Shown: positions 17,645 to 26,700, numbered from the stretch's first letter. The stretch is 64,000 nucleotides of DNA from Haloplanus aerogenes (GCF_003856835.1 NZ_CP034145.1:2666001-2730000), one strand, 5' to 3'. Notes: generated by a model from the sequence alone, not told the origin. Made by a program: numbers and translations.

Positions 17645-18315
17645 GGGCCTTTCTCGTCGCCGTGTTCCGCATCGTCAGGAAGGATCTGCGCGTCGAGAGT
17701 CGGACGAAAGGCATCACGACGACGACGGCGGTGTTCGCGCTCCTCGTCGTCCTCGCCTTCGCGTTCAGTTTCGTCAAGACGTTCCGGGAGCCGGCAGTGC
17801 TCGGCCGCGGGGCGCTCTGGATCGCGTTCGTCTTCGGGGGCACCCTCGGGGTGACGAAGGCGGCGGCCATCGAGGATCGGAACGCCGCCCTCGACGGCCT
17901 GCTGGTGGCACCGGTCGACCGCTCGGCCGTCTACCTCGGGAAGGTGACGAGCACGGCACTGTTCGTCTTCGTCGTGAACGTGGTGACGCTCGGGGTGACG
18001 ACGGTGTTCCTCGGCTACGCGCCGACGCCGCGGACGGCGCTCGCCGTCGTCGGGATTCTCGCCATCGCCGCCGTCGGATTCGCCGCCGTGGGCGTCGTCG
18101 TCGCGACGCTGACCTATCGCTCCGGCCTCGACGAACTCGCGCTCCCGCTGTTGCTCGTCCCTCTCGTCGTGCCCGTGTTGCTGGCGGGCGTCGAACTCAC
18201 GGCGGCGCTCACTGCAGGCGCCCCACTGGGATCGTGGCTCCGCCTCCTCTGTCTCTACACGGGCGTCCTCTTGCTCGCGGGCGTGGCGACGTTCGAGTTC
18301 GTCGTAGAGGAGTAG
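17641..18315 (+). CDS. ccmB: CcmB, membrane subunit of the haem-handling ABC transporter
   Basis: The 224-residue polytopic protein has about six membrane helices. It starts with the typical cytoplasmic leader (FLVAVFRIVRKDLRVESRTK) and has the central GALWIAFVFGGTLGVTKA segment of CcmB. It overlaps ccmA by four bases. It ends three bases before the stop of the convergent ccmD, so the two halves of the maturation locus meet tail to tail with almost no spacer. Confidence 0.85.
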   Translation: MRAFLVAVFRIVRKDLRVESRTKGITTTTAVFALLVVLAFAFSFVKTFREPAVLGRGALWIAFVFGGTLGVTKAAAIEDRNAALDGLLVAPVDRSAVYLGKVTSTALFVFVVNVVTLGVTTVFLGYAPTPRTALAVVGILAIAAVGFAAVGVVVATLTYRSGLDELALPLLLVPLVVPVLLAGVELTAALTAGAPLGSWLRLLCLYTGVLLLAGVATFEFVVEE

Positions 18316-18318
18316 CGC

Positions 18319-18435
18319 TTAGCGCGCGTCGTTCAACTGGCGTTCGAGACGACCCAGTCGACGCTGCAGGTACGTCACGTACCCGAAGAGGGCGACGAAC
18401 AGCGCCGTGTAGCCGAACAGGAGCAGTGGTTCCAT
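18319..18435 (-). CDS. ccmD: CcmD-like short membrane protein (38 residues)
   Basis: A 38-codon gene encodes one membrane helix followed by a basic/polar coil (YLQRRLGRLERQLNDAR), matching the size and topology of CcmD, the small protein that helps release holo-CcmE from CcmC. A strong Shine-Dalgarno (GGAGGTG, complement of 18442-18448) sits six bases before its ATG and overlaps the end of ccmC, five bases upstream. The longer frame starting at 18624 lies inside ccmC in another phase and is rejected. Confidence 0.75.
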   Translation of the reverse strand: MEPLLLFGYTALFVALFGYVTYLQRRLGRLERQLNDAR

Positions 18436-18440
18436 GATTC

Positions 18441-19208
18441 TCACCTCCGTTGCGTGTGGAGTCGGCGAATGCGGTCTTCGACTTCGTGCACCTGGATACG
18501 AAGCCCCAGCAGGTAGACGTACAGGAACGTCGCCGCGACGACGGTCACGACCAGCGTCGTGGGATCGATGTTGGCGCTGACCTGCGGGTTCCCCATCGTC
18601 GTCTCGTGGAACGTCGGCGTCCACAGCCGAGTGGAGGCGTACGAGATCGGCACGGTGACGAAGCCGATGACGCCGTACACCGCGACGTACCGATCACCCG
18701 CTCCCGGGTCCGTCGCGGCCGACACCACGAGATAGCCCGCGTAGATGAACCACACGATGAGGAAGGTGACGAGGCGCACGTCCGTCCACTCCCACCACGA
18801 GTTCCAGATGACCTTCCCCCACGCGCTTCCGAACAGGAGCGTCAGCGTCGCGAAGAGGAAGCCAAGTTCGCCCGAACTGTGGGCGAGGCGGCTCCAGAAC
18901 GGCCCGCGGTAACGGAGATAGAGCGCGCTCCCGACGAACGTGGTGCCGAGTGCCGCGGCGGCCACCCACGCGAGGGCGATGTGCCAGTATGCCAGCAGGT
19001 TGCCGCCGTGTTCGATGCCGTACATCGTCTTCGAGGCGGTGCCGAACACGAGCGCCAGCGAGAGCGTGCCGAACACGAGCGTCCCCCATTTCACCGCGCG
19101 ACTTCGCGTCACGCGGTGGAGGATACCCGTTATCCGTCCGACGATGCGAGCGGCGCTGAAGCGATTCGACCGTGTGCGTTCCGTTCGTTCGTATTCGTCT
19201 GTCGTCAT
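18441..19208 (-). CDS. ccmC: CcmC, haem delivery protein
   Basis: The 255-residue protein has six membrane helices and the tryptophan-rich haem-binding loop AWGKVIWNSWWEWTDVRL, the CcmC/CcmF superfamily WWD motif. Flanking His residues (GIEHGG in one loop, TFHETT in another) are candidates for axial haem ligands. It places haem on CcmE at the extracellular face. It is the third gene of the tsdA-ccdA-ccmC-ccmD unit, with five-base gaps on both sides. Confidence 0.9.
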   Translation of the reverse strand: MTTDEYERTERTRSNRFSAARIVGRITGILHRVTRSRAVKWGTLVFGTLSLALVFGTASKTMYGIEHGGNLLAYWHIALAWVAAAALGTTFVGSALYLRYRGPFWSRLAHSSGELGFLFATLTLLFGSAWGKVIWNSWWEWTDVRLVTFLIVWFIYAGYLVVSAATDPGAGDRYVAVYGVIGFVTVPISYASTRLWTPTFHETTMGNPQVSANIDPTTLVVTVVAATFLYVYLLGLRIQVHEVEDRIRRLHTQRR

Positions 19209-19213
19209 GTGTG

Positions 19214-19894
19214 TCAGCTCAAGTTGGTGACCGACGCGAGTGCGAGTTTGTCCACGTCGAACAGCACCGCGAGGCCGAGGAGGACGAAGGCGTAGCCGGT
19301 CGCAGTTCGGAAGCTAGCGGTGGACGCGGAGTCGACGAGGCGGTGGCCACCGATCCGACCCGCGTATGCCACGCCGAGGAGGGGAATGGAAAAGCCGACG
19401 CCGTAGGTAAACAGGAGGGCGGCCCCGCCGGCGACGCTCGCCGACGACCCGACGTACGCGAGGACGCCGCCGAGGATGGGGCCGACGCAGGGCAACCAGA
19501 TGATGCCGAGGAGCAACCCGACGACGAAGGCGTTCGCGATGGGGTGGCGGTCCTCGTCGACACGGCCCGTCAGCGCCGTCGCCCGGCCCGCCAGTCGGGA
19601 CGCGTACGTCGTGTAGAGGTCGTTCACGTCATCGTCGGCCAGTACGACGCCGAACACGAGCATGAGGACCGCGAACGGGGCCCGAATCGTCTCCGGCGTA
19701 ACGGCACCGAGCGACGCCGTGAGCGTCCCCAGCGCCGTGAACGTCAGCGTGCTCCCGGCGACGATGGCGACCGGGCGGAGTCGGTGGCCGTTCGCCCCCA
19801 CGACGAGAACGGGAATCATCGGCAGGCAACACGGTGTCAGGATAGTCACCACTCCCGCGAGAAAGACCGCGACCGTGGAGGGTGTCTCTATCAT
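19214..19894 (-). CDS. ccdA: CcdA-type thiol-disulfide transmembrane electron carrier
   Basis: The 226-residue, six-helix protein has the two reactive cysteine sites of CcdA/DsbD: LTPCCLPMIPV in the first helix and WLPCVGPILGG in the fourth. The first site has a doubled Cys. The family passes reducing power from cytoplasmic thioredoxin to extracytoplasmic thioredoxin-like proteins that keep the CxxCH cysteines of apocytochromes reduced. It lies between tsdA and ccmC in the same operon; the extracytoplasmic thioredoxin encoded at 21679 is the likely partner. Confidence 0.9.
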   Translation of the reverse strand: MIETPSTVAVFLAGVVTILTPCCLPMIPVLVVGANGHRLRPVAIVAGSTLTFTALGTLTASLGAVTPETIRAPFAVLMLVFGVVLADDDVNDLYTTYASRLAGRATALTGRVDEDRHPIANAFVVGLLLGIIWLPCVGPILGGVLAYVGSSASVAGGAALLFTYGVGFSIPLLGVAYAGRIGGHRLVDSASTASFRTATGYAFVLLGLAVLFDVDKLALASVTNLS

Positions 19895-19919
19895 TCAGTC
19901 GTCGGAGGGGAGGCAGGCG

Positions 19920-21365
19920 TCAGCCTGCGGTGTCCGCTCGCGTCTCGGCCGATTCACCGTCCCGCATCGCCGACGATACCGCGGCCTGCGGTTCGAGTGC
20001 CGACTGGTTCGACGCGGTGGCGTTGCTCGCGGATTCGTTGCCCACGTTCTCGTAGGTGCGAATCCACGTCGTCTGCCACGACCCGTCGACCGATTCGTTG
20101 CGGAGAGGCTGTTCGTACCGGCTCGTGTCCTCCGGGATCATCTCCTGGGTGACTTCGGAGTCGTCGATGGGGATGCCGGCGAGCATGAGCTTCTTCGTCA
20201 TCGGATTCATGTCGTAGCCGAGCCGCTGCTGGGTTCGGTTGTAGTAGATGCCCTCGTCCGGCGCACCGGCCACGGCCCAGTCTTTGGGCTGGCGCGGCAG
20301 GTGCGGCCGTTTGTGGGCGTTCATGAATCCGGCGACGTCCTGCACGTCCTCCCAGTTGGAGAACGTGTGGCCCGCGCCGTAGGGCATGGACTCGCGGATG
20401 AAGCCGGCGGAGGTGTACATCCGACCCATCCCCGCGCCGTCGTTGAAGGAGTCCTCACCCCAGAGCGGCGGGTACTGACCCTCGACACCCTGCCCGTTCG
20501 CGCCGTGACAGGACGCACAGTTCTCGAGGTAGAGTTCGGCCCCGCGGACCGGGTTGACCTCGGAGACGGGGACCTTCTCGTCACCTTCCGGCTTCTCGAT
20601 GTGGCGCCAGTAGGGGACCCGCTCGCTCGGGGTGCCCTTGTTCAGCCAGACCATGTACGACTCCATAGCCTGAATCTCGCGGCTGTCGTACGCCGGGACG
20701 CCCTCCTCGCTGCCGGGGGCGTTCATGCTTCGGAGGAAACAACCCATGATACGCTGTCGCATGTCGCGCATACGCTGGGTCCGACCCGTCCACTCGGGGT
20801 AGCCGGCGGCGGTGCCGACCAGCGGAATCATGTCGATATCCTGCCCAACCATGCCGGTGGTCGTCGGGAGCGACCCGCCGCCGTGGCAGTTCGCACACGA
20901 CAGGTCGTTACCGACGTGCTCCGGCATCTCGTTCGACGTGTTGGCGAACAGTTTGCGCCCTTCTCGGACGAGTTCGCGCCGGTTCTCGTTTTCCGGCAAC
21001 GTCGAGTTGTTCATCTTCTTCGGCTGGAACTGCACCTCGGACCCAGCCTTCGGATCTTTGTACTTGAACTCCTGCTCTCGCAGGTCCTCGTTGTACCACT
21101 TGCTCCCGCTCCAGTCCCCGGGAAGCTTCTGAACGCTTCCCTCGGCGGCCGCGGTGCCTCCACCGCCCGTGTCTGCCCCCTGTGGCGTCGCCGTCGCGCC
21201 GGTCGCGCCGGCCCCGCCGGCCTGCGGGCCAGCGGGACCGACCGCACCGGTGCCGAGGTACGCGAGCACCCCGTTGAGGGCGAACACGAGGATGATCGCC
21301 GCGAACACCGTCCCGGCGAGGAGGAGTGCGGGTTTGAGCAGGAGCGTCGAATCGCCCTGACTCAT
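19920..21365 (-). CDS. tsdA: dihaem cytochrome c, thiosulfate dehydrogenase (TsdA)-like
   Basis: The 481-residue protein has an N-terminal membrane anchor (about residues 10-38), an Ala/Gly-rich linker and two cytochrome c domains with haem sites CANCH and CASCH. Between them the motif MGCFLRSMNAP places a Cys 48 residues after the first haem His, close to the position of the unusual Cys axial ligand of TsdA thiosulfate dehydrogenases. The surrounding pattern (GNDLSCANCH, GCxxRSMN, YMVWLNKG) also fits that family. Likely reaction: thiosulfate to tetrathionate, or the reverse. It heads the operon with ccdA, ccmC and ccmD, so it is probably a main client of the maturation system. The exact substrate is inferred. 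Confidence 0.78.
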   Translation of the reverse strand: MSQGDSTLLLKPALLLAGTVFAAIILVFALNGVLAYLGTGAVGPAGPQAGGAGATGATATPQGADTGGGGTAAAEGSVQKLPGDWSGSKWYNEDLREQEFKYKDPKAGSEVQFQPKKMNNSTLPENENRRELVREGRKLFANTSNEMPEHVGNDLSCANCHGGGSLPTTTGMVGQDIDMIPLVGTAAGYPEWTGRTQRMRDMRQRIMGCFLRSMNAPGSEEGVPAYDSREIQAMESYMVWLNKGTPSERVPYWRHIEKPEGDEKVPVSEVNPVRGAELYLENCASCHGANGQGVEGQYPPLWGEDSFNDGAGMGRMYTSAGFIRESMPYGAGHTFSNWEDVQDVAGFMNAHKRPHLPRQPKDWAVAGAPDEGIYYNRTQQRLGYDMNPMTKKLMLAGIPIDDSEVTQEMIPEDTSRYEQPLRNESVDGSWQTTWIRTYENVGNESASNATASNQSALEPQAAVSSAMRDGESAETRADTAG

Positions 21366-21678
21366 GTCTGCTCCGTCGTTCCGTTCGAGTTACCTATCAT
21401 AGCTGTGTGTCAGAGTCGTTCGCAGTAGTTCGCATAATTTACACAGGCCATATAAAACTTCCTCCAGAACTGTCGAGTGAATTTGAGCCGTAAAATAGTT
21501 TGATTGCCCGAGCACGAGACCGATCGCGACCGAATCCGCTCGTCACACCAGACCTACCGCCACAACCGCTGAAACGCCCCTTTAGACCCATTACAGCCGA
21601 AATCAGTCTCATCGGCTGGAACAGCGCCGTCCCGAGACAGTACATTTTACTAGGGGAAGCTGTTACAGGGGGTCACTG
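21366..21678. promoter_or_regulatory. divergent promoter region between tsdA and the thioredoxin-ccmF unit
   Basis: This 313-base spacer has no convincing gene. On the minus strand an element reading TTTTATATGG (complement of about 21449-21458) lies about 85 bases before tsdA. On the plus strand an AT-rich element (acattttact, about 21643-21652) lies about 27 bases before ATG 21679, consistent with a near-leaderless transcript. The middle of the spacer is AT-richer than the flanking genes. Confidence 0.45.
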
Positions 21679-22161
21679 ATGAAGCCCCGAAAGGCGATGA
21701 CCCTCGCCTTCTTCGTAGTCTTGCTTAGTATTGGGTATTTTTCGATGAATGCAGCACCCACGCTGAGCGACGAGAACTACTCGTATCACGGAGATACACG
21801 GTGGCAGACCAACGTCTCGGCGGCGGAGGCGACGGCGGCCGCCGAGGACAAGCCGATCATCGTCTACTTCTGGACGACGTGGTGTACGTACTGTGAGGAT
21901 TACAACCGCGAGGTGTACGCCGACCCAGCGGTGCAGTCGGAACTGGACGACTTCGTGAAAGTGGCGGTGAATCTCGACAGCGACGCACCGGCGGGGAACC
22001 GGTTACAGCGGAAGTACAACGTCGACTACCCGCCACAGCACGTCATCATCAGGCCGGACGGTGAGGTGCTCGTCCGCATCAACGGCTACGCCGGGAAGAG
22101 CGACTTCCTCTCCTATCTCGACGCGGCGAAAAGCGAGTACGCGCGGGGCAAGCGTCAATGA
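21679..22161 (+). CDS. membrane-anchored thioredoxin-like protein of the cytochrome c maturation locus
   Basis: The 160-residue protein has an N-terminal membrane helix and a thioredoxin fold with active site WCTYC and a cis-Pro-like YPPQHVII segment. It faces the outside and should accept electrons from CcdA to reduce apocytochrome or CcmE-associated disulfides, the role of CcmG/ResA in bacteria. It overlaps ccmF by four bases (ATGA). The motif differs from CcmG (WCxxC with Pro), and it is closer to the DsbD-gamma/thioredoxin_7 type. Confidence 0.8.
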   Translation: MKPRKAMTLAFFVVLLSIGYFSMNAAPTLSDENYSYHGDTRWQTNVSAAEATAAAEDKPIIVYFWTTWCTYCEDYNREVYADPAVQSELDDFVKVAVNLDSDAPAGNRLQRKYNVDYPPQHVIIRPDGEVLVRINGYAGKSDFLSYLDAAKSEYARGKRQ

Positions 22162-24560
22162 CGCCGACCGTCGGCACGGCGTTGCTCGCCCTCGCGTTCG
22201 CCGCGTCGCTCTCGGCGACGGCCATCCTCGCTCGCGCCTACCTCGTCGACGACGACGCCTATCTCGACTACGTGTCGAAACTCACCACAGCGGCCGCGGT
22301 CCTGCTCCTCTCCGCGCTGCTCCAGCTGACCTACCAGTTCGTCGTCACCGACTACACGAACGCCTACGTCTGGGAGAACACCGCGTCGTATCTCCCCCTG
22401 CTGTACCGGGTGACGGGCGTCTACGCCGCCAACGAGGGCTCCGTGTTGCTGTGGGCGGTCATCGTCGCCATCGTCGCTCTGGTGGCCGGCGCCGTCCGCG
22501 GCATTCCGGACCGGCACGCCAAACTCGTCCACGCGCTCACCCTCGGCCTCGTCGCGTACTTCACGGGGATGTTGCTGCTCCAGAGCCCGTTCGCGTCGAT
22601 TCGGACCGAGTTCCCGCAGGCGCCGCCGGGCTTCGTCCCCACGACCGGACAGGGGCTGAATCCGCTGCTGGTGGATCCGTACATGGCGATTCACCCGCCA
22701 GTGATGTTCACCGCCTACGCTCTCTTGGCGATGCCCTTCGCCATCGGTGCGGCCCACTTCGTCTCGCTGTTCCGGGGCAACGGCGGCGTCTTTCCGACGT
22801 GGCACGGCAGCGTCACCCGGTGGCTGCGGCTGAGCTGGCTGTTTCTGACCGCCGCCGTCGCGCTCGGCGGCCTCTGGTCGTACACCGTCCTCGGCTGGGG
22901 CGGTATCTGGGCGTGGGATCCCGTCGAGACGGCGATTCTGATCCCGTGGCTCTTCCTCACCGCGACGCTCCACGCCGTCACCGCCTACGAACCGACGGGT
23001 CGGTACCGGATCCTCGCTCCCGCGATGACCGCCAGCGTGTTCGCACTCGCCGTCTACACCACGTCCGTCGTGCGTAGCGGCGTCTTCCGGAGCGTCCACT
23101 CCTTCGCCGACGGCGGCATCGGCGCCGCCTTCATCGTCCTCATGGCGGTGACCGCCGGCCTCGGTGTCGTCGCTCCGCTCGCGTACTGGTTGCTCGAAAC
23201 CGAGGACGACGACGAGGACTCGACCACCGACGGCTGGCTCCGTCAGTCGAACCTCCTCCACCTCGCCGTCCTCGGATTCGGCCTCCTCACGTTCGTCTCG
23301 CTGTGGGGGCTCACCTTCCCCCTCCTCCGCGACGCCGTCACCGGCCTCGAAGTCTCCGTCGAGTCGCGGTACTACAACCTGTGGAGCTATCCGCTCGTCC
23401 TCGGCATCCTCCTCCTCCTCGGCTTCTACATGGACTACGACCACGAGCGGAGTCGGCGGAGCGTCGTCGGCCTCGGCGTGTTCGCCGCCGCGACGCTCGT
23501 CGGCGCCGCCGTGGCACCGACCGAGACGTGGCAGTTGGCGTCCCCCCGACCCGGCGACGCCCTCGTCTACCGGGTCGTGGGGAGTGCGAGCCTCCTCTCG
23601 GTGCTTCCGCCGGTGGCCTACGCCATCATGGGCACGGTGAAACGCGCCAGCGGCCGGATTCGAGCGGCGACGACCCGCGACGCGAAACTGAAGGAGACGG
23701 GCATCACCTTCGTCCACGTCGGGGCCGCGCTGCTCGTCCTCTCGTTACCCTTCATGTACGCCTTCGCCGGGCAGGCGTCCGTCATGGCGACCGGTGTCGG
23801 CACGGGATCGGTCGACCGGTCACAGCAGGCGATTCCCGGCACGGAGTACTCGATTCGCATCCTCGGTCACTCCCGAACCGAGTTCCCCACCGATCCGGCC
23901 GCGGAGTCGTACGCGCTCTCGACCGAGCAGGTGATAGCGCGGGGGCCCGCACTGAACGGCTCCGTCCAGACAGTCCACGGCACCGTCACCGACGTGCGAA
24001 ACGGGCCGCGGGCGACGGTGGTCCAACTCGACGACTCCCGAGTCTGGATCGGCCTCCCCGACGAGGAGACGAACGCCTCGCTCGCCACCGGCCAACACCT
24101 CGTGGCGCGCGGGCAACTGATGTGGGACTTCGTCCCGAGCGCCGACGCCGTCGTTCTCGCCGGGCCGCAAACGGTCGGCCCCGCGTCGGATCCGCCGGAG
24201 TCCGTCGCCCCGACCCGCGTCGTCGCCGAAGGCGTCTCGCTCGCGGTGTACGACGGCGACCGCCTCGTCACCTCGGGAATCGCCGGCCAGCGTCGGTACC
24301 CCAAACAGGGAGGGATGCAGATTCGGGACGTGCTCATCGACCGAGGGCTCCTCGTCGACACCTACGTCATCGCGGGCGTCAGCGACGGGACGGCCTCGAT
24401 CACCGTCAAGCGCATTCCCTTCGTCACGCTGATGCGACTCAGCATCCTCTCGTTGCTCGTCGGAATGGCGCTCGTCGCGCTGTTCGACCCGCGACACGGC
24501 GTGACGACCGGGACGGGCATTCACTCGACCCGTGACACGAACCCGGAGGTTGCAGACTGA
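22158..24560 (+). CDS. ccmF: CcmF, cytochrome c haem lyase subunit
   Basis: The 800-residue protein has about fifteen membrane helices and the WWD-type haem-handling loop GWGGIWAWDPVETAILIPWL, followed by a His in LHAV. Another conserved segment, YRVTGVYAANEGSVLLW, matches CcmF/NrfE. A large extracytoplasmic loop (about residues 560-760) is soluble and beta-rich as in the family. It joins haem from CcmE to apocytochrome CxxCH motifs. It overlaps the thioredoxin gene and is followed after one base by an exported protein gene. Confidence 0.9.
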   Translation: MTPTVGTALLALAFAASLSATAILARAYLVDDDAYLDYVSKLTTAAAVLLLSALLQLTYQFVVTDYTNAYVWENTASYLPLLYRVTGVYAANEGSVLLWAVIVAIVALVAGAVRGIPDRHAKLVHALTLGLVAYFTGMLLLQSPFASIRTEFPQAPPGFVPTTGQGLNPLLVDPYMAIHPPVMFTAYALLAMPFAIGAAHFVSLFRGNGGVFPTWHGSVTRWLRLSWLFLTAAVALGGLWSYTVLGWGGIWAWDPVETAILIPWLFLTATLHAVTAYEPTGRYRILAPAMTASVFALAVYTTSVVRSGVFRSVHSFADGGIGAAFIVLMAVTAGLGVVAPLAYWLLETEDDDEDSTTDGWLRQSNLLHLAVLGFGLLTFVSLWGLTFPLLRDAVTGLEVSVESRYYNLWSYPLVLGILLLLGFYMDYDHERSRRSVVGLGVFAAATLVGAAVAPTETWQLASPRPGDALVYRVVGSASLLSVLPPVAYAIMGTVKRASGRIRAATTRDAKLKETGITFVHVGAALLVLSLPFMYAFAGQASVMATGVGTGSVDRSQQAIPGTEYSIRILGHSRTEFPTDPAAESYALSTEQVIARGPALNGSVQTVHGTVTDVRNGPRATVVQLDDSRVWIGLPDEETNASLATGQHLVARGQLMWDFVPSADAVVLAGPQTVGPASDPPESVAPTRVVAEGVSLAVYDGDRLVTSGIAGQRRYPKQGGMQIRDVLIDRGLLVDTYVIAGVSDGTASITVKRIPFVTLMRLSILSLLVGMALVALFDPRHGVTTGTGIHSTRDTNPEVAD

Positions 24561-24561
24561 C

Positions 24562-25806
24562 ATGAAACGCCTACTCGCTCTCCTCGTCGTCCTCAGTTGT
24601 CTCGCTACCGTCCCGACTGCCACGGCCGCCACGTCGGTATCCGGAACCGTCACCGTCGAGAACGGCACCGCGGACGGGGCGCGTGTGACCGTCGTGCCCG
24701 TCACGCAGACCCTCCAGCGCGCCGGCGAGTCCGCCCAGACGCGAGTGGACAGATCGACGTTCTCGGTGTCGGCGCCCGACGCGCCGCGCTACGCCGTCCG
24801 CGTCCGGTACGAGGGCACGACCCACTACGAAGTGTTGCGGAACACGACCCACGCGGAGTTCTCCCTCGGCGGCGCCGTCGAGGGCCGCGTCGTCGACGAG
24901 GATGGAACGCCGCTGTCCGGCGTCGCCGTCGACGTGGTCGACGATCAGGGCTTCGTCGTGACGACGGTCGAGACGGACGCCGACGGCCGTGTCGCCGTCG
25001 GCCCCGTCGAATCCAACGAGACGTATCACCTCCGCGCGACGGTCGACGGCGTGCCGTATCGGCAGTCCGTGACCGCCTCGGCGGATCAGCCAGCCACGCT
25101 GACGGTGCAACCACCGACGTCGAACGCGTCCGCCCTGCGGGTCGCAGCCGACACCCGACCGGCGTACGTCCTGCAGGTGGTGCCGCCGAAAAACGAGTCG
25201 GGCGTGCCGAGCGTCATCCAGACGATCACGCTTCGGAACACCGCCGATCGGCCGTTCGCGGGATCGGTCACGCTCCCCCTGCCGACGGATGCGAGTCCGT
25301 ACGCGGGGATGGTCGACAACCGTGAGGCCGAGTATCGTCGCACCGACGCCGGCGTCCGTCTCAACGTGACCGCCCCTGCCAACGGCACGGTACGAGTCGG
25401 GGCGGCCTACGATCTGTCAGGGTCGACGCTGACGACGACGCCACGCCGCGACGTGCCGTCGCTCACCGTCGTCGTCCAGGGGTACGACCCGAGCACTGTC
25501 GACCACTCCGCGAACCTGCGCGTCGGCGACGCACCGGTCGCTCTCCTCGTCAGCGACGGATCTATCGGAGCGGGCGAGTCGATTCGACTCGACCTGCGCG
25601 GGGCGCGGCGCCAGGAGAGTCAGTCCGCGGCGACGAACGATGCGGGGAGCGCCGGCGCCGCGAGTGACACGGGCGCCGACGAGACCGGTACGGACCCCGC
25701 AAGAAGCAACACCATCCCGCCGTTCCCCGGCGCCGCGATTCTCGGCGCCATCGGAAGTATGGTGCTCGTCGGCCTCGTGGGGTACCGGTTCGCGCCCGAC
25801 GACTGA
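24562..25806 (+). CDS. exported protein with carboxypeptidase-regulatory-like domain, C-terminal membrane anchor
   Basis: The 414-residue protein from ATG 24562 has a signal peptide cut near ATAATSVSG and a central carboxypeptidase-regulatory-like beta domain (GAVEGRVVDEDGTPLSGVAVDV, then DADGRVAVGPV). A long beta-rich region follows, then a Ser/Thr/Asp-rich linker and a single C-terminal helix. It begins one base after the ccmF stop, so it is part of that operon. I do not know its function. Because no CcmH or CcmI gene is visible, a role in presenting apocytochrome to CcmF is an attractive but untested idea. Confidence 0.6.
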   Translation: MKRLLALLVVLSCLATVPTATAATSVSGTVTVENGTADGARVTVVPVTQTLQRAGESAQTRVDRSTFSVSAPDAPRYAVRVRYEGTTHYEVLRNTTHAEFSLGGAVEGRVVDEDGTPLSGVAVDVVDDQGFVVTTVETDADGRVAVGPVESNETYHLRATVDGVPYRQSVTASADQPATLTVQPPTSNASALRVAADTRPAYVLQVVPPKNESGVPSVIQTITLRNTADRPFAGSVTLPLPTDASPYAGMVDNREAEYRRTDAGVRLNVTAPANGTVRVGAAYDLSGSTLTTTPRRDVPSLTVVVQGYDPSTVDHSANLRVGDAPVALLVSDGSIGAGESIRLDLRGARRQESQSAATNDAGSAGAASDTGADETGTDPARSNTIPPFPGAAILGAIGSMVLVGLVGYRFAPDD

Positions 25807-25824
25807 GGTGAGGAGAAGCGCTAC

Positions 25825-26700
25825 TTATTCTAGCCGTTCCGCGGCGTCCCGCTCCAGCAACGGTTCGGCGTTCGGCGTCGGGAGCGTCACCACGTCCTCG
25901 CTCGCGAGGTCGTACTCGCGTTCGTCGACGCCGAAGATTTCGCCCACGTCGCGCGTGATCCGCAGGGTGGTTCGGTCAGTCTCCGTGTCGGGGGTGGTGT
26001 CGGGGTCGGTCCCACTCCCGCCGGTAGGCGACGCGACGGCGTCGCCGCCGTCCGGCGTGGGTGACTCGTCCGGCGGGACGGGCGTCTCGGTCGATGGCGA
26101 CGTGTCCGCCGCCTCGACCGACGACGCATCGCCACCCATCGCCTCCGCGAGCAAGTCGTCCGGGGCGGGCGCTCGGCCCGGCACCTCGTCGCTCGCGCCC
26201 GCTTCGGACTCGGTTGGCAGGGTCGGCTCGGGATCTGGCGCTGGCTCCGGGTCGACCCGTCCGGTCTCGTCTGGCGTCGGCGTGTCGGCCGCCGTTCCCT
26301 CGTCGTCGCCGATCTCACCCGCGAGCGTGTCGAGTACCGTCTCGCGGTTCCGTTCGATCCGGGCGACGAGATCGTCGAAGAGGTCGCGCTCCTCGCTGGT
26401 GAGGCCTTCGTCCTCGGCGGCCATGCCCGCCGCGGCGAAGGTCGCGCGCTTGACGATCTTGCCGATGCGACGCTCGTAGATGCTCTCGACCACCTCCTCG
26501 GCTGTCTCGATTTCGTCCGTGAGACGGGTCACTTCCGGCGAGGAGAAAGGGTCGTCGGCCTCGGCGGCCACGCGTTCGCGTTCGGCCTTGCGCTCGGCGA
26601 CGTACTCCGCTACGTCGCGGTAAAACGAGTCCCGGAGGTGTTGGAGGCTGTCTTTCTGCCGTTCGGTGCGCTGGACGGAGCGCAGTTCCTCCACGTTCAT
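25825..26700 (-). CDS. gins51: GINS complex subunit Gins51
   Basis: The 291-residue protein has an N-terminal helical A domain (ELRSVQRTERQKDSLQHL to about residue 130) and a very acidic low-complexity linker of about 110 residues. A C-terminal B domain (TTLRITRDVGEIFGVDERE ... DVVTLPTPNAEPLLERDAAE) completes it. This A-linker-B order is typical of archaeal Gins51, part of the CMG replicative helicase. The start ATG 26700 overlaps the priS stop (ATGA), the conserved priS-gins pair of archaea. The acidic linker is longer than in non-halophiles. Confidence 0.85.
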   Translation of the reverse strand: MNVEELRSVQRTERQKDSLQHLRDSFYRDVAEYVAERKAERERVAAEADDPFSSPEVTRLTDEIETAEEVVESIYERRIGKIVKRATFAAAGMAAEDEGLTSEERDLFDDLVARIERNRETVLDTLAGEIGDDEGTAADTPTPDETGRVDPEPAPDPEPTLPTESEAGASDEVPGRAPAPDDLLAEAMGGDASSVEAADTSPSTETPVPPDESPTPDGGDAVASPTGGSGTDPDTTPDTETDRTTLRITRDVGEIFGVDEREYDLASEDVVTLPTPNAEPLLERDAAERLE

